Below are positions 17,458-32,400 of a DNA stretch of 43,500 bases, one piece after another (within the stretch, counting starts at the first letter, position 1; the number at the start of each line of letters is the position of its first letter). This DNA comes from Glandiceps talaboti (taxonomy: Eukaryota; Hemichordata; Enteropneusta; Spengelidae). A program made the position numbers and the translations under genes. The stretch is taken from assembly GCF_964340395.1 (NCBI RefSeq), contig NC_135551.1, positions 4,251,963 through 4,295,462 of the forward strand, read 5' to 3'. The notes below the pieces were generated by a model that saw only the letters and a program-made list of their open reading frames with translations, had not been told where the DNA came from and searched no databases.

Positions 17458-20400
17458 CTGTAAGGAATCAAACAATAGATTATAGATTGGCTTAAATGTA
17501 TATCCGATAAGACAGCACGTTTGGTTGAATTAACAATAGTCTTAACTTGCTCTACATAATATTTAGAAATGATGTATGACCAACCCAGAATACAAATCTA
17601 AGATCTATTGATATGTTATACACACATTAAACTGTAGATAGAGAGGGCAATCACCTCTGTATGGGAACTAGTTGAACTCAGTAGTCTGGCTCATTTGTAC
17701 AACATAATGTATGATATTAAAAACTGCTAGTAGAGGTACTAAAATATGTATATGAACCTAAGAGACATACAACCATACAAATAAGTTGAACTGCCTTTGG
17801 GGATGACATTCCATACAATCAGAAAACCTTCTCATAAAAGTTTCAGTACAAGCAAGTAACCAGACATGGTTTGATTATAAACCAGCTTGAGAAGCCATTC
17901 ACATACACACCTACAACTAGACTGACATGTATACATGTACAGTGATGGCTGTTTTATTATGTAGATCATTAAGATGAAGTATATACCATTATGTACCATG
18001 TACAAACCAAGTTGAACACAAAATATGGAATTTATATCCAGGTCATTCTATGTCAAGACAACATGCATCTATGTCACGTCATGACAACGTGTGTCTACAT
18101 CACTGGTTCTGATGTGTTCGAAAGAGTGTCAAAATTTTAACAATTGCCATTACTTTCCTCCATTTTTCTTTGATATTACTGGTGCTGGTATAATTATGTT
18201 ATTTTCCAATATTTTAATTCATTCATCCAAGGAAAATATGAGTGACCAAAGGGGCTTTTGTCACTACAAGTCGCTAGACGAGTAGTGACAACCTTAGGTC
18301 ATGAATATTTTTCGGAAAAAAATATGGGAAAATGACATAATTATATCAGCACCAATAATATAAAAGAAAAATAGGGGAATGTAACCATATGGTAATTTTG
18401 AACATTTTGACCCATATTTTGAATACAGCAGAACCAGTGATGTAGACACGCATTGTTCTGACATAGATGTGCATTGTCATGATGCAGAATAGCAACGGTG
18501 AAGTATACATTCATAACTTCAACTTGGTATAAACTCCAAACAAAGATATACACCTTGACAGTGTCTGCCAAGTTTTGGGATCACCAGTAAGTGGGGGGTG
18601 GGGGTAGGGGGGGGGGGGTGTCCTGTAAAACTGGGGGATGAGTTTGGTAATACTTGCATGAACTCACATTCATTTTACCTTAAAATTCAGATGGAGAACA
18701 ACTATAAAGTATTTGGAAAACACACTGAGAGGTAGATACTAGTACTATCAAATGTTTTACATATGCACTCCAATGGCTGCCACTACTGTACACTAGATAA
18801 TCTACATTATACAATGCACGATACACAAGTTGAACAAACAATATGGAATATATACATTGTAGTCTGGTCGTTCTACATCACAACAACACATACCTACATC
18901 ACTGATTCTGCTGTGTTCAAAATATCAGTCAAAACGTTCAAAATGTCCATTACTTTCCCCGATTTTTCTTTGATATTACTGCTGCTGATATAATTATGTT
19001 ATTCTCCAACATTTTTCCTCATTCAGCAGGAAAATACTCATAACCTTAAGGTTGTCACTACTCATCTAGCAACTCATAATGACAAAGGCCCCTTAGGTCA
19101 CTCATATTTTCCGCGGCTGATCGAAGACAAATATTGAGAAATAACATCTAAATACCTGACAGGTGTACTTGTATACAATTAAGTGTCTGTACACACACAT
19201 CAAAAGCACCACATATCTGTTAAGATATATTGATAGTAAGTACAAGTTCAGTCAAAATAAATATCAACTCACCTTTTCTCATTTTCCTCTGCTCCTGACT
19301 TCTGTAACAACCTTTCCAATTCATTCTCAAGTTGCTAAAAGAGATAAACACAAACAATAAATCATTTAGAAGTCATTCAATTTCTATCTTCAATTACCAT
19401 TTTTGCTAAGTCCATGTTTCACAGTGGGGACTCTTGAAATTCCTATAGGACTTTATGTGTTACCGTGGGAACCCCTGGATTTCTTATTTGGCTCTAAGTG
19501 TTAGGTTGAGGACAGCCCTTAGATTTCCTATGACATTTTTATGTGTCAGGGTGATGATATCGACCTCTGGATTTCCTCTGAGACTGTAGGTGATAGGGTA
19601 GTGACCCCCTGGATTCCACTTTACATGTCAGGTGTCAGTGAAAGTATAATGGATGTCAGTACTGAGATTGATAGGATAGCCACCGTGGCCCTCCAGGAAA
19701 TGTTAGTAACCTATAAATAAACATCTTAACTCATTTAGCTACAACTTGGGAAATGCAAGACTTAATTGAATTTCAAAGTCAAGTACACCATTTCTCACAT
19801 AGCGAAAACACAGCTAGTGGCATATAGAGTAAACAATGTGAGAATCTCATTTTAAGGTCAATAGAAACCTTTACAGTAAGCCATTTATAGAATTTAAACA
19901 TATGTATATATTGTTTTACGGGCAAAAAGAACACATTTGCAGATACAACTACCACAGCACCTAGGGACATCTTGAAATTGTGATTTAAATTTATCCCCAA
20001 AGTTACCACATATCTCCTTCTCTACTGTAAAGTCATAACATTCCAAATTGATAGCAGTCTATTTATACTCTAGAAGATGCAACTTAAATTTAAGGGATCC
20101 TGTCAACTGATACGTTTTTTTAACTTCAATTCTGTATCTGTATGATAAATAACCAGATAACTGGTAATGTGATCAACAGAGAGAGAGAAGACACTTAGTG
20201 GAGTTGGATGAATTCACTTATAAAGGTATCAAAGGGATTCAGCTTTAACTATGTTGCTTTCTCACATTAACAACCTTAGTTCCACCTATATTATTATATA
20301 TTTCTGAGTACAAGTGATGATTTCTACTCAAACAGAACAAGTGACGGTGATTAAACAAATTCAACGCGAGATGGCCATCAGGAGAACTAGCCACATTACA

Positions 20401-23400
20401 ACTTTTACAAGCACATTACCTGTCTGAAGTGCCAAGTAATCTCAAATTGATTAGTGGTAAATGATGTGTTTACATCTTAGTATGACATTACACTGAACAG
20501 TGATTGTGAAAACATAGCAGTCATGTATATAGTCATGTACATACACTTGATCTGAATTCACTTATATCTATTGTATTAAAGTAACACTCAGTTTGTTTCT
20601 AGAATTAGATACTGTGACTACAACAATTTTAAATATTTCCAAAATAGCAACTTTCTTTAACAAATCACTTAAATTTAAAAGTATTTTTTCAGTGTTATGA
20701 ATTAATCATTAAACTAGTATGTTGGAAGCATAGGATTTGAATGTAGTAATCTAGAAATTAATATGTGTGATAAATTTTATTTATTTGTGGATGAGTTTGC
20801 ATAGTGAAATTCATTATTAATAATATACACAGTAGAATCTGAGTACAGAGGTTTTTAACACTGTTTTCATTTTTCCTTTTTCCTTTTTCATGATTTTAGC
20901 AGCTGCTGTCACATTTAAAGTGGCCATACTATGAATAAGAATTGGGTATTTAGTTTGGAATTTAATTTATAAAACAACTTTTACTATATTTTTTTACTTG
21001 ATAAACCAATATTAAATAACATGTACCAAGTCCTTGTTTGTAACTCAATAAATTGCAAAACATTAAAAAGAATTTATGAAATATTTGTTATTGTACAATA
21101 ACAAAATTTATTTTTCACTTTTTGCATCTTTTTTTGCAATTTATTGAGTTACAAACAAGGACTTTGTATGTTATTTCACATTGTTCTAATGAGTAGAAAA
21201 ACAGAGTAAAGTTGTTTAAATTTATAAATTAAATTCTAAAATAAATACCCAATTCTCATTCATGGTGTGGCCACTTTTATTGACATTACATACATTGTAC
21301 ATGTGTGTGTTTTCAATATTAGTACTAGTAGTAGATGTCAAATCACATGACAGCCATGTTCTATCTACCACTGAAGTCAAATCACATGACAGCCATGTTC
21401 TATCTAACACTGAAGTCAAATCACATGACAGCCATGTTCTATCTAACACTGAAGTCAAATCACATGACAGCCATGTTCTATCTAACACTGAAGTCAAATC
21501 ACATGACAGCCATGTTCTATCTAACACTGAAGTCAAATCACATGACAGCCATGTTCTATCTAACACTGAAGTCAAATCACATGACAGCCATGTTCTATCT
21601 AACACTGAAGTCAAATCACATGATAGCCATGTTCTATCTAACACTGAAGTCAAATCACATGACAGCCATGTTCTATCTAACACTGAAGTCAAATCACATG
21701 ACAGCCATGTTCTATATAACACTGAAGTCAAATCACATGATAGCCATGTTCTATCTAACACTGAAGTCAAATCACATGATAGCCATGTTCTATCTAACAC
21801 TGAAGTCAAATCACATGACAGCCATGTTCTATCTAACACTGAAGTCAAATCACATGACAGCCATGTTCTATCTAACACTGAAGTCAAATCACATGATAGC
21901 CATGTTCTATCTAACACTGAAGTCAAATCACATGACAGCCATGTTCTATCTAACACTGAAGTCAAATCACATGACAGCCATGTTCCATCTAACACTGAAG
22001 TCAAATCACATGACGGCCATGTTCTATCTAACACTGAAGTCAAATCACATGACAGCCATGTTCTATCTAACACTGAAGTCAAATCACATGACGGCCATGT
22101 TCTATCTAACACTGAAGTCAAATCACATGACAGCCATGTTCCATCTAACACTGAAGTCAAATCACATGACGGCCATGTTCCATCTAACACTGAAGTCAAA
22201 TCACATGACGGCCATGTTCCATCTAACACTGAAGTCAAATCACATGCCAGCCATGTTCTATCTAACACTGAAGTCAAATCACATGCCAGCCATGTTCTAT
22301 CTAACACTGAAGTCAAATCACATGACAGCCATGTTCTATCTAACACTGAAGTCAAATCACATGACAGCCATGTTCTATATAACACTGAAGTCAAATCACA
22401 TGATAGCCATGTTCTATCTAACACTGAAGTCAAATCACATGATAGCCATGTTCTATCTAACACTGAAGTCAAATCACATGACAGCCATGTTCTATCTAAC
22501 ACTGAAGTCAAATCACATGACAGCCATGTTCTATCTAACACTGAAGTCAAATCACATGATAGCCATGTTCTATCTAACACTGAAGTCAAATCACATGGCA
22601 GCCATGTTCTATCTAACACTGAAGTCAAATCACATGACAGCCATGTTCCATCTAACACTGAAGTCAAATCACATGACGGCCATGTTCTATCTAACACTGA
22701 AGTCAAATCACATGACAGCCATGTTCTATCTAACACTGAAGTCAAATCACATGACGGCCATGTTCTATCTAACACTGAAGTCAAATCACATGACAGCCAT
22801 GTTCCATCTAACACTGAAGTCAAATCACATGACGGCCATGTTCCATCTAACACTGAAGTCAAATCACATGACGGCCATGTTCCATCTAACACTGAAGTCA
22901 AATCACATGCCAGCCATGTTCTATCTAACACTGAAGTCAAATCACATGACAGCCATGTTCTATCTAACACTGAAGTCAAATCACATGACAGCCATGTTCT
23001 TTCTTAGACTGACATATCCTACCTGGGTAATGTCTCGCTGAGCAGCTAGCAATTAATACCCCAGACTTTTTGAAAACACAGGTTTCAAGTAACCCTCAAT
23101 ACAGTCCTATACATGTAACAACGTATATAATTTTTTACACAGAAAGGACTGCTCTCCTTAACAAAATGAGTAAAGTTGTAAATGTATAAGTATAACAATT
23201 GGTAGGATTGTTTTTTTCATCAATTAGGGTTTTTTTCTATCATATTTACCATACATATATTATGATGGCAAATGTTACATACATGTACTTAATATTCACT
23301 GTCAAAACTGTACTTTAGTTGACCTCACTTGTACATTGTACTAGTGAATAACATGTTTACATTTACGTTGACTTATTTAACTGACTAAGGATGGTATGAA

Positions 23401-26400
23401 CGTAAGGATAACTTTCCTATTTCCATTCACTAGCTGTGAAATCTGCTGTCTCTCCACCATATACAGCAGATTCAAAATTCTTCTTTTTTTCTGTTTCTTT
23501 TTACAAATTTGCGGCTTTTTTAGCAAATCATTACTACTTTGTACCTTGTACCTTGTATGTACTCTTCACTTCCAGAACTGTTTTTCAATACTTTGCAATT
23601 CAGAGATGTATGACAAACTTATAATAGTCTTTTTCGTAGTATTTCAAATATTGACTTTAACTTATCTCTGAGAAATTTTAAAAATATTAAATTTCAGTTT
23701 TGCATAAATAATTGGTAAAAAATATTTTAGATAATGATATACAAGAAGTATTGAACCAGTTTGGTATATTTTTGAACAGGAAAAAATAATGAAAAACTAT
23801 GAACATTTACAGCTGCAGTTGCTTTACCTAGAACAGATTAGTTATTATCAGAGAAAACATATACAACTACGTTAATCTTATTTTTTGTTACTTGATAGCA
23901 ATAATCACCTCTAGTCCTTCTTACGTCAAAAACACCTGTCAATCTTATGTCTATAAAGGGAGTCTAACACTCAGGTGGTATAACGTTAATCTGACACCCT
24001 AACCTTTCATTTAATATCACATTTTCAGTTACTTGACTTAAATTAAGCCTTATACAGTGTAGACATAATTTATTTTCAGTTTCATGCCATGTACACCTGG
24101 TGGCTATTACACATATACACACTGAAAGTGAATTAGTTTGATTCAGTTAGAACTCCATTTGTTACCTCCTTAGGTATCAACACCTAACAATTTTCAACAC
24201 ACTGTGTTGGTAATAGTTCACACGGTTTACATAAATTATTCACCATGACCTTTCTGTTTTGACCCAGTATTAGGATTGAAACTTAGGTAAGATAAAACAA
24301 TGTGAAATGGATGTCTCACATAGTGTGTTACATTTGTGTAAAGGTTTGATTGAAATCAGTTGATCCATGCCAGAGATATGTGGATGAACACATGTATGAA
24401 CGTACGGACAGATGGATGTACATGTACAAACGGAACCCACTGTAATACTCCCAGTACTTTAGCTCCCTCTGGGTAGTGTCCATTGCGGTTATCTAACAGT
24501 TCTATCTTTGATAATATGTTGTGAGACTCTGAGAGACACAAGCCAATGAAAAGTTTTGCTGATTATGAAACTATAATATCACAGAAGACAGTTCTGAATT
24601 CCAAAAATATGGGGAGTAGGGGGGGGGGGGGGGGGGGGGGAAGAGCGCTCTTTCTCTCTTCGGGATGCATCACAAAATGTATAAAGTTCACACCCTACAC
24701 CTCAATACTTCTTTCCACTGAAAAGCTTTGCCGAAACAAAATGTAATAAATTTGACAGCTCTCACCTCAATAGTTCTTTCTAAGTAATCATTGGTACTTA
24801 GAACCCTCTGTACTTCTACTTCAGTTTCCTTGACACATTGTTCTAAATGTTGACATACTGAGTTAGGTACGTAGTCTTCTTTCAACTCTTCTTTTAGTTG
24901 TTGTAGTATTTCAACTTGTTCCAGAATAGCATAGTGTAACTCTTCAATCTTTTCCGATATGTTCTTAGGTTTTTCTTCTCGATACTTTGGTAACGTTTTC
25001 TTAGGTTTGTCTTGGGGTGGGGGATCATTTGCTAAAGCTGTCTTCTCCTCCTCTAGTTGTTGTCTCAAACTGGATTAAAAGAATAACAAAAATAAGAAAA
25101 CGAATTTAGACTCAGTAATTTTCATTTCTAGAATTTTTGTGAAGAAGTATGATTTGTACCTGTGTCCTATAAGACTAAGATATATGTTAGTCACCCATTT
25201 TCAAACTGCGTATCTCATTAGACTGTAGTTATCTACCACTGGATATATGGCAGTCATCATATTTGAACACTTTTACTGAAGAACAAACTGAAGACATGTA
25301 TTCATAAAGATTTTTGTGTGGATTGAACATTAATTATTGGCACCATTGAACACAATCTGATTAAAATCTGATTGAAATGTTATGTGGTGAAAGCAACTAG
25401 ATGTCTTTATTTACTTCTATTTCCATCATTTTGTGTTGTTTGTTGTGTTCCGGGTGACCATCACCTTCCCACATAAACAAAGGAAGGGAGAAGATCACCC
25501 GGAACAAAACAAACGAAACAGCGCAATGGAAATAGAAGTAAATCAAGATATCTAGCCACTTTCACTACATCAGATTTTAATCAGATTGCACCAAATAGTA
25601 CATGTACTACTATGTTTCTGGAGTCTGATGTGTTATAAATGTTCTAGATTAGATTAGATTAGATTAGATTAGATTAGATTAGAAGACAATAAACTTTGTT
25701 GTTGTTGTTGTTGTTGTTGTTGTTAGTATTATATTTCTATAATGGTAACTTTTATAATTCAAGCTATGAAAGAAATAAACTATGCACATTTACATTTTTC
25801 TCATTTTCATTTATCACCTAAAACAGCCCTTGCTTCTAATTCTGCACATAATTGATTTCCATATTTCAAAATAAAGTGCCAAACTAAACTAGAATATTGA
25901 GATGGACTTTATTTCACTATGGGATAATCATATAACAATAGGTAAAACTCAAAATATTCCACATAAATGTTATACATGTAGCTACACTACGTATAAAAAT
26001 TCAACATTTGATAAATTATATATTTGCCTTCAATACCAGATGGTGTTGTCAAATAAATCCCCAGGAGTTCATAATCCTGTGGGACTTTTTCTTTTTTACA
26101 AATATTGATCAAAACACTTGTTTCTGACATCATTACGTCAAAACATCAAAGCATCATTAACAATTTTTTGCTTTAGGCTAGGGTAATTGTTCATCATTTC
26201 TTTACATCATTCCTGCAGATGGTGAACATAATTTATTTCTGGATAATTCTGTTTTGAATTATTTGATGTTTTGTATATACCAGTAAAAAGGCCATTATTT
26301 TATAACTGTAGGATAATAATGTTGATAATTTCTTGTTATTACCTCTATCAACCAAGGAAGTCGAGTAGAGGTTATATTTTCACCTTTGTTTGTTAGTTTG

Positions 26401-29400
26401 CAGGATCTGTAAAAAATTATGAATTGATCTAGATAAAACTTCCAAGAAAGATGGCCTATCCCCATATCATGTATATTACAAGAGGTTTAATTGAAGGCAT
26501 GTAAAATGACATAACTACATAGAACATCAACCATTGAGCTCCAGCTGTTGAGGGCACCCTTCTTTGGTTTTTGTTTTTCTGTACATTTGGTTTATTAGGA
26601 GAACTGCTCAGTGTTGGTATAGGTGTGTACTCTGTTGAATATTCTGTAGTCTTAAAAATAAAATACTGTTTCCACGCACACTTACATGTACATGCCATAG
26701 GGGTGCGTAGTATTTCTTAAATTCTAGTTTTCCTTGTCTACAGGCTACATGTAAGAACACTTTGACTTGAATATATATTTCCCTTTATACCTTTATGGAA
26801 AGTTACCTGAAAAGTTACAGTATAGAGTGTATATTGGTACATTTGTAGTAGCAGGATTCATTTGACATTTTCCTTAGGAAAACAACAATCTAAGCAATAC
26901 TACATGTCCCTGTGGTATGTACATGTACAATCCAAGCAATACTACGTACAATTTACGCAATACTACATGTCCCTGTGGTACATACATGTACAATGTACAA
27001 TTCAAGCAATACTACGTGTCCCTGTGGAATGTACATGTACAAGTCAAGCAATACTATGTGTCCCTGTGGAATGTACATGTACAAGTCAAGCAATACTACG
27101 TGTCCCTGTGGTACGTACATGTACAATGTAAGCAATACTACGTCTCCCTGTGGTATGTACATGTACAATTTAAGCAATACTACGTCTCCCTGTGGTATGT
27201 ACATGTACAATTTAAGCAATACTACATGTCCCTGTGGTATGTACATGTACAATTTAAGCAATACTACAAGTCCCTGTGGTACGTACATGTACAATTTAAG
27301 CAATACTACGTCTCCCTGTGGTATGTACATGTACAATTTAAGCAATACTACATCTCCCTGTGGTATGTACATGTACAATGTAAGCAATACTACGTCTCCC
27401 TGTGGTACGTACATGTACAATGTAAGCAATACTACGTCTCCCTGTGGTATGTACATGTACAATTTAAGCAATACTACGTCTCTCTGTGGTACGTACATGT
27501 ACAATGTAAGCAATACTACAAGTCCCTGTGGTACATACATGTACAATTTAAGCAATACTACGTCTCCCTGTGGTAGGTACATGTACAATTTAAGCAATAC
27601 TACGTCTCTCTGTGGTACATACATGTACAATGTACAATTCAAGCAATACTACGTGTCCCTGTGGTACGTACATGTACAATCCAAGCAATACATGTACTAC
27701 GTGTCCCAAGGGTCCCGTGGTACGTACATATACAATGTACGCAATACTACATGTCCCTGTGGTACATACATGTACAAGAAATAATAAACATGATTTAACC
27801 GAACCATTTCTGTTATTACATGCACAGATTGATTTATAGGGCCAAACCAAAGCAATAAGATTAATAATAAAATTAACATTTTGTCATATTCTTTGTTTTA
27901 CACCAAACAAAGCACTGTGGTGATTACAGAGTTCTAATCTAAGGATGATAAGAGATGTACCATTTAAAATAGGTCAGCTGTATTTATCAAATGACAAGTT
28001 ATATTTGAGAAAGGTCAGCTATATATTAAACAGTATACGCCCATCTTATATGATTGGACCACATCTACATTTTGTGCATGTATGTATCAAAAGTAAAAGA
28101 TATCTTTTTTAACCAAATGATTTTCAAAATTTTGTCCATAAATTTATTTATTTATTTATCCAACGGGAGCTAGTCCCATTTATAGGCTCCTTTGGTTCAG
28201 TGTTAGTGCAGGAGGAAACCAGAGTACCCGGGGAAAACCTGTGTTGTACGGTAGAGTCAAACTGAACAACATTCTTCTTAAGATCTTACTTACAGCATGG
28301 TAAATTTTATCAAACCCAGGCTGCAGAGGTAAGAGGCGTACGAGCTAACCGCTCAGCCACCGCCAACCCTTAAAATCTGATCATTTTATATTTTTTGACA
28401 AGAAAGTTTATTTTATAGAAACAGAAAGAAGAGACATAATCCTCCACTGTACAAATCTGAATTGTCTTTATGATATGAAAACATACAGAAAATATCAGAA
28501 CACAAACTGATCAGTGATTTCAGAGAAGTTAAAAATATCGCTATAGTCTCAAAATACCCATAAAATTCATATAATATAGAAACAAAAGATATCTACCTAT
28601 TAACAAATGAGAACAGCCAACCCCCCACCCAAACAGCACCCCCAACCCCCCCCCCCCCCCCACACACACACACACAGCACATACTATACACATTGAATAT
28701 CAATCTAACAACCAATTTCAGAAATGAAGTCGAAAGCAGGAAAACTTGATGTACAGATGAGTACAGACAATTCACCTTGTCACTATTCTCAGTTTAGCTA
28801 TCACTGTCAGCAGAGATGGAAATCTAATACTGAATTTAACAAACAGAGTTTGTATTTGGCGTGCATCATTCATTATCTTTTACTTATCAGAATATAAATT
28901 ATAGAGAAATAAAACATTATGCACTGCTACTTTGAATTTCATTGTTTCCTTTTAAATTTATCTGGAATCGTTCAAAATCATGAATTTAAAAATATTATTT
29001 ATTATTCTCAGACTAGTAATTTTCCAGAAGTTTGGGAAAAAAAAGTTCCTTTGGTGTCTATCAAATGGTGGCTAAATTTAGACAAAAATTCTAATTTGTT
29101 GTGTGTAAAATATAACTATCTTCTCATGCAGCTTATTCAATGACTGGTTGAAGGAAATTTCCCACTGTAAGCCTTGAGGAAGTTTTTTCTTGAATCTCAA
29201 GATATCCTTTGTTACCATGGTAACAGTGAGAGTAATGCTTTTACTAACACTGCATGAATACAGCATATCAGCTGGACACATTAAAAAATCCTTGGTTCAC
29301 ATGGACGCTTCATTTCATTTAATCTATCAATTTCATGTATTATTTTGTTGCCATATAATATGGTAGTCATTTTCATAATGGGATTGATACAAAAGTCATC

Positions 29401-32400
29401 TTCATTTCCTCAATTTCATACTGCCCTATACTTGGTATGCCTAGTTTAAATGACTACAATTGATTACAGCGGAAACAGAATTTGTGTGACATTTCAATTT
29501 TGGGAAACAATGTTTTTATCATAAAGCTAGACATTTTAATGACACAGCAACAACTATGCAGAGAAACCGTACATACAGTAGGATCCTTGTACCAAATATA
29601 CCACATCAACAACTAATAAACATTGATATTCTTGTACAGTGGCATAGAAATGGCTTCTACTGTAGAGATTGATGATACATGAACTTGATATTTTTTAATG
29701 GTTTTTAATTGTTAAAGTGGCACAAGCTGAGTTTATAGCCTTTTCACTTACATGTATGTTAAAATACTTACAAAAACATTTGATAAAACTATTCTAGTAT
29801 AAAGTTTTATGTTGAGGCATGTCTTCTATGACATTACAATTTGTTTCCTGGCATTGTTACAACTGTTGGTTGCGTACATGTACATGTACATGTAGTAGGG
29901 ACTTCCTGTACATTTGTTTACTATGTATATCTTATATCACCAGGTTTGAGTTCAGTCAATTACAAGTCATGGCTAAAGTATACATCACGAAGTAGAATAC
30001 TGTGAGTACCTTTTCAATGTGCAGAACCAATTATCATCAATTATGACCAATTATCAAACATCTAAACTCAGCTTGTGCCCCTTTAGCTTTCCTACTAAAA
30101 TAAACATGACTTTGATTACAATGTACTTACTTGTCTGCATAGATCTACACCCATCTATGTGAAATCACATCTTTTATGGGTTTGACAGCTGTATATGTAT
30201 TTATGTAAAAAATGCCGTGTTCACTCAGTGAAATGCCACACCAACCCTATTTCCACTGTAAATTCACAGGTTACTTACCTTTCATTTTTATCCAGGAACT
30301 GTTTGGCCTCCATTTCTAACTTGTTGACTCTATGCCTTTCCTCTGTCACTTCTTTAGTAGCTGCTGTACCACTACTAGCTAGACTCTGTACCTGTTGATA
30401 CAGGACCTGACTTGACTGAGATGACTGGCTATCCAATAATGAACCCATGTACAAATCATACTCATTCTGTGTATGCACAAAAACAAAAAACAAAATATTA
30501 CTAAAAAACCTAAGAAAAATATGTACACGTAATGAGTGAAAACACAAATAATTGCTTTGTTATCAGAATACATGTACCATTATAAGGCATAGTATGATAT
30601 ATTCAATCTGTATCTGTTTGAATACTGGAGACTGTATCACAATTGAGCAAAAATCCTCCAGAGGGATGTGCACACTATGTTAGTTTTAATCACGTGGATC
30701 ACAGAATGATGACAAAGCGGACTTAAATTGTTCTGGTGATTTCCACATTACAGTGGACTCTGATAGTGCATTCCAATGGTCCTTGATATGAATGAATTTT
30801 TGTAGATTTCGGTATAACAACTTGGTATGATGAGAGTTTTAGTGTGTCTATTTCTGGATGGTCTGTTGTTAAACTGAAAGTGAGATCCAGCAGAGATAGC
30901 TACCAGGCCGTTGATAACCTTGAAAAGTAAGAGGAGACGCTTAGGGATCAACAAAATTGAATGTCACCAATTTTTTTTTACAAAACATGTAAAATGAAAA
31001 ACATTGAAATTTAAAGTTTCCATTATAATTTTCAGAGAATTCTGCTAAATTGCAATGGTTTCTTTGGTAGTGCCTATCAACACAGTGCTCTCCGCCAAAG
31101 TGGTTTTATAATTATTACCCTTGATAAAGCCCCATAATGACACAACAGCCCTTTTCAACATTCTCAACATACAATAATAATAATAATAATAATGATAAAA
31201 ATGATAAAAATGATAAAGTAGACTTATACTAGAGCACCTCATCTCTGCAAGCAGAGCTCAAGGCACAGTACCACAACTGTAGTCAAAGAGGTGTAAGGAA
31301 TTAAAGTCCTCTGTCCTACCATGTCCCCAATTATAAAGTACAACTGACTTGGACACAATTATAGTTCACATCTTACCAAAGGGCTATCATTAGTCATTCA
31401 GAAACAAATTACAACAGTGACGATTGAACTCTCAATACACAGATGCCAAGCTAGCCACTCTACATTGTACATGTACCATCACACTATTGCATAGCCTACC
31501 GTACATGTACATTGTTTTGTACTTGTAGAATTGAGCTGAGTAACTAATGCCAACACTATTTCAGATATCCTAACTGCCATTTTGATTCTTTGAATTTTCG
31601 TTCATAGGAAAGACGAGCAATAATTCAAAATCCCAAAAATGGCAGTGGCGATGCTCAAACTGACAATCTGAAGACGCCAAACTAGTCACTCACTATACAA
31701 CCATGATGCCATATACATAAATTTAGCTCAATTTACAAATTTCACCACTGACTATATTCATTAAAGAAACACAAAAATATTAAAGCTGATTTAAAAAAGC
31801 TTAATTCTAAATACTTACCACCCTGATATAAAGAAAAATAGAGAATTTACAATCTTATACACCTAATGTCCATACTGGCACAGACAAGATACAACAAGTC
31901 TCCCTACATCAACTGCTATATTAAATCTATCATCTAGATTCACATGTTGCTGTATATAAATATACTTATAATCAACGCCCATTAACTATTATTTAATACC
32001 TATTTTATGATATCTATAAGGATAATGGACACAATAAATAAACGATATAAATCATATTTATATTTCATAAAATACATTTTACGATGTACTATTATAATTA
32101 CTGCCAATAAGCCTACATTTTGCTTGGTGCTATTGCAAACATAAAACATTGAGATAATGACATTGATAACTCACAGAATAATGGCTGTGATGGTTGGCAG
32201 AGGTAACATCTACAGTCATGTATGCTAACAGCATATCTAACTTATGTAATTATCAAATTCAACTACTTAAATATGTATTATTTCTATGGCAACATGTCTT
32301 TAGAGGCCAAAGTAATAAACAATGAAAATGACCAATTTTATGGACAATTCACTAACAACTTTAGGACTATGAATTATATTCAATATATTATCATGTACTG

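Noticed and set aside
17251-17475. 74-codon minus-strand frame over the last gene 2 exon
   Set aside because: Wrong register; the spliced register gives the acidic tail and a stop at 17343.
21222-23041. Open frames of 568-585 codons on both strands, looking like a repetitive protein or CRISPR-like array
   Set aside because: They are a consequence of a 39-bp satellite with unit length divisible by three. There are no spacers, no unique coding sequence and no splice context. It is not a CRISPR array: units are contiguous and near-identical.
26862-27784. Frames up to 290 codons with Tyr/Cys/Asn repeats
   Set aside because: Product of the 42-bp minisatellite; all frames and both strands are similarly open.
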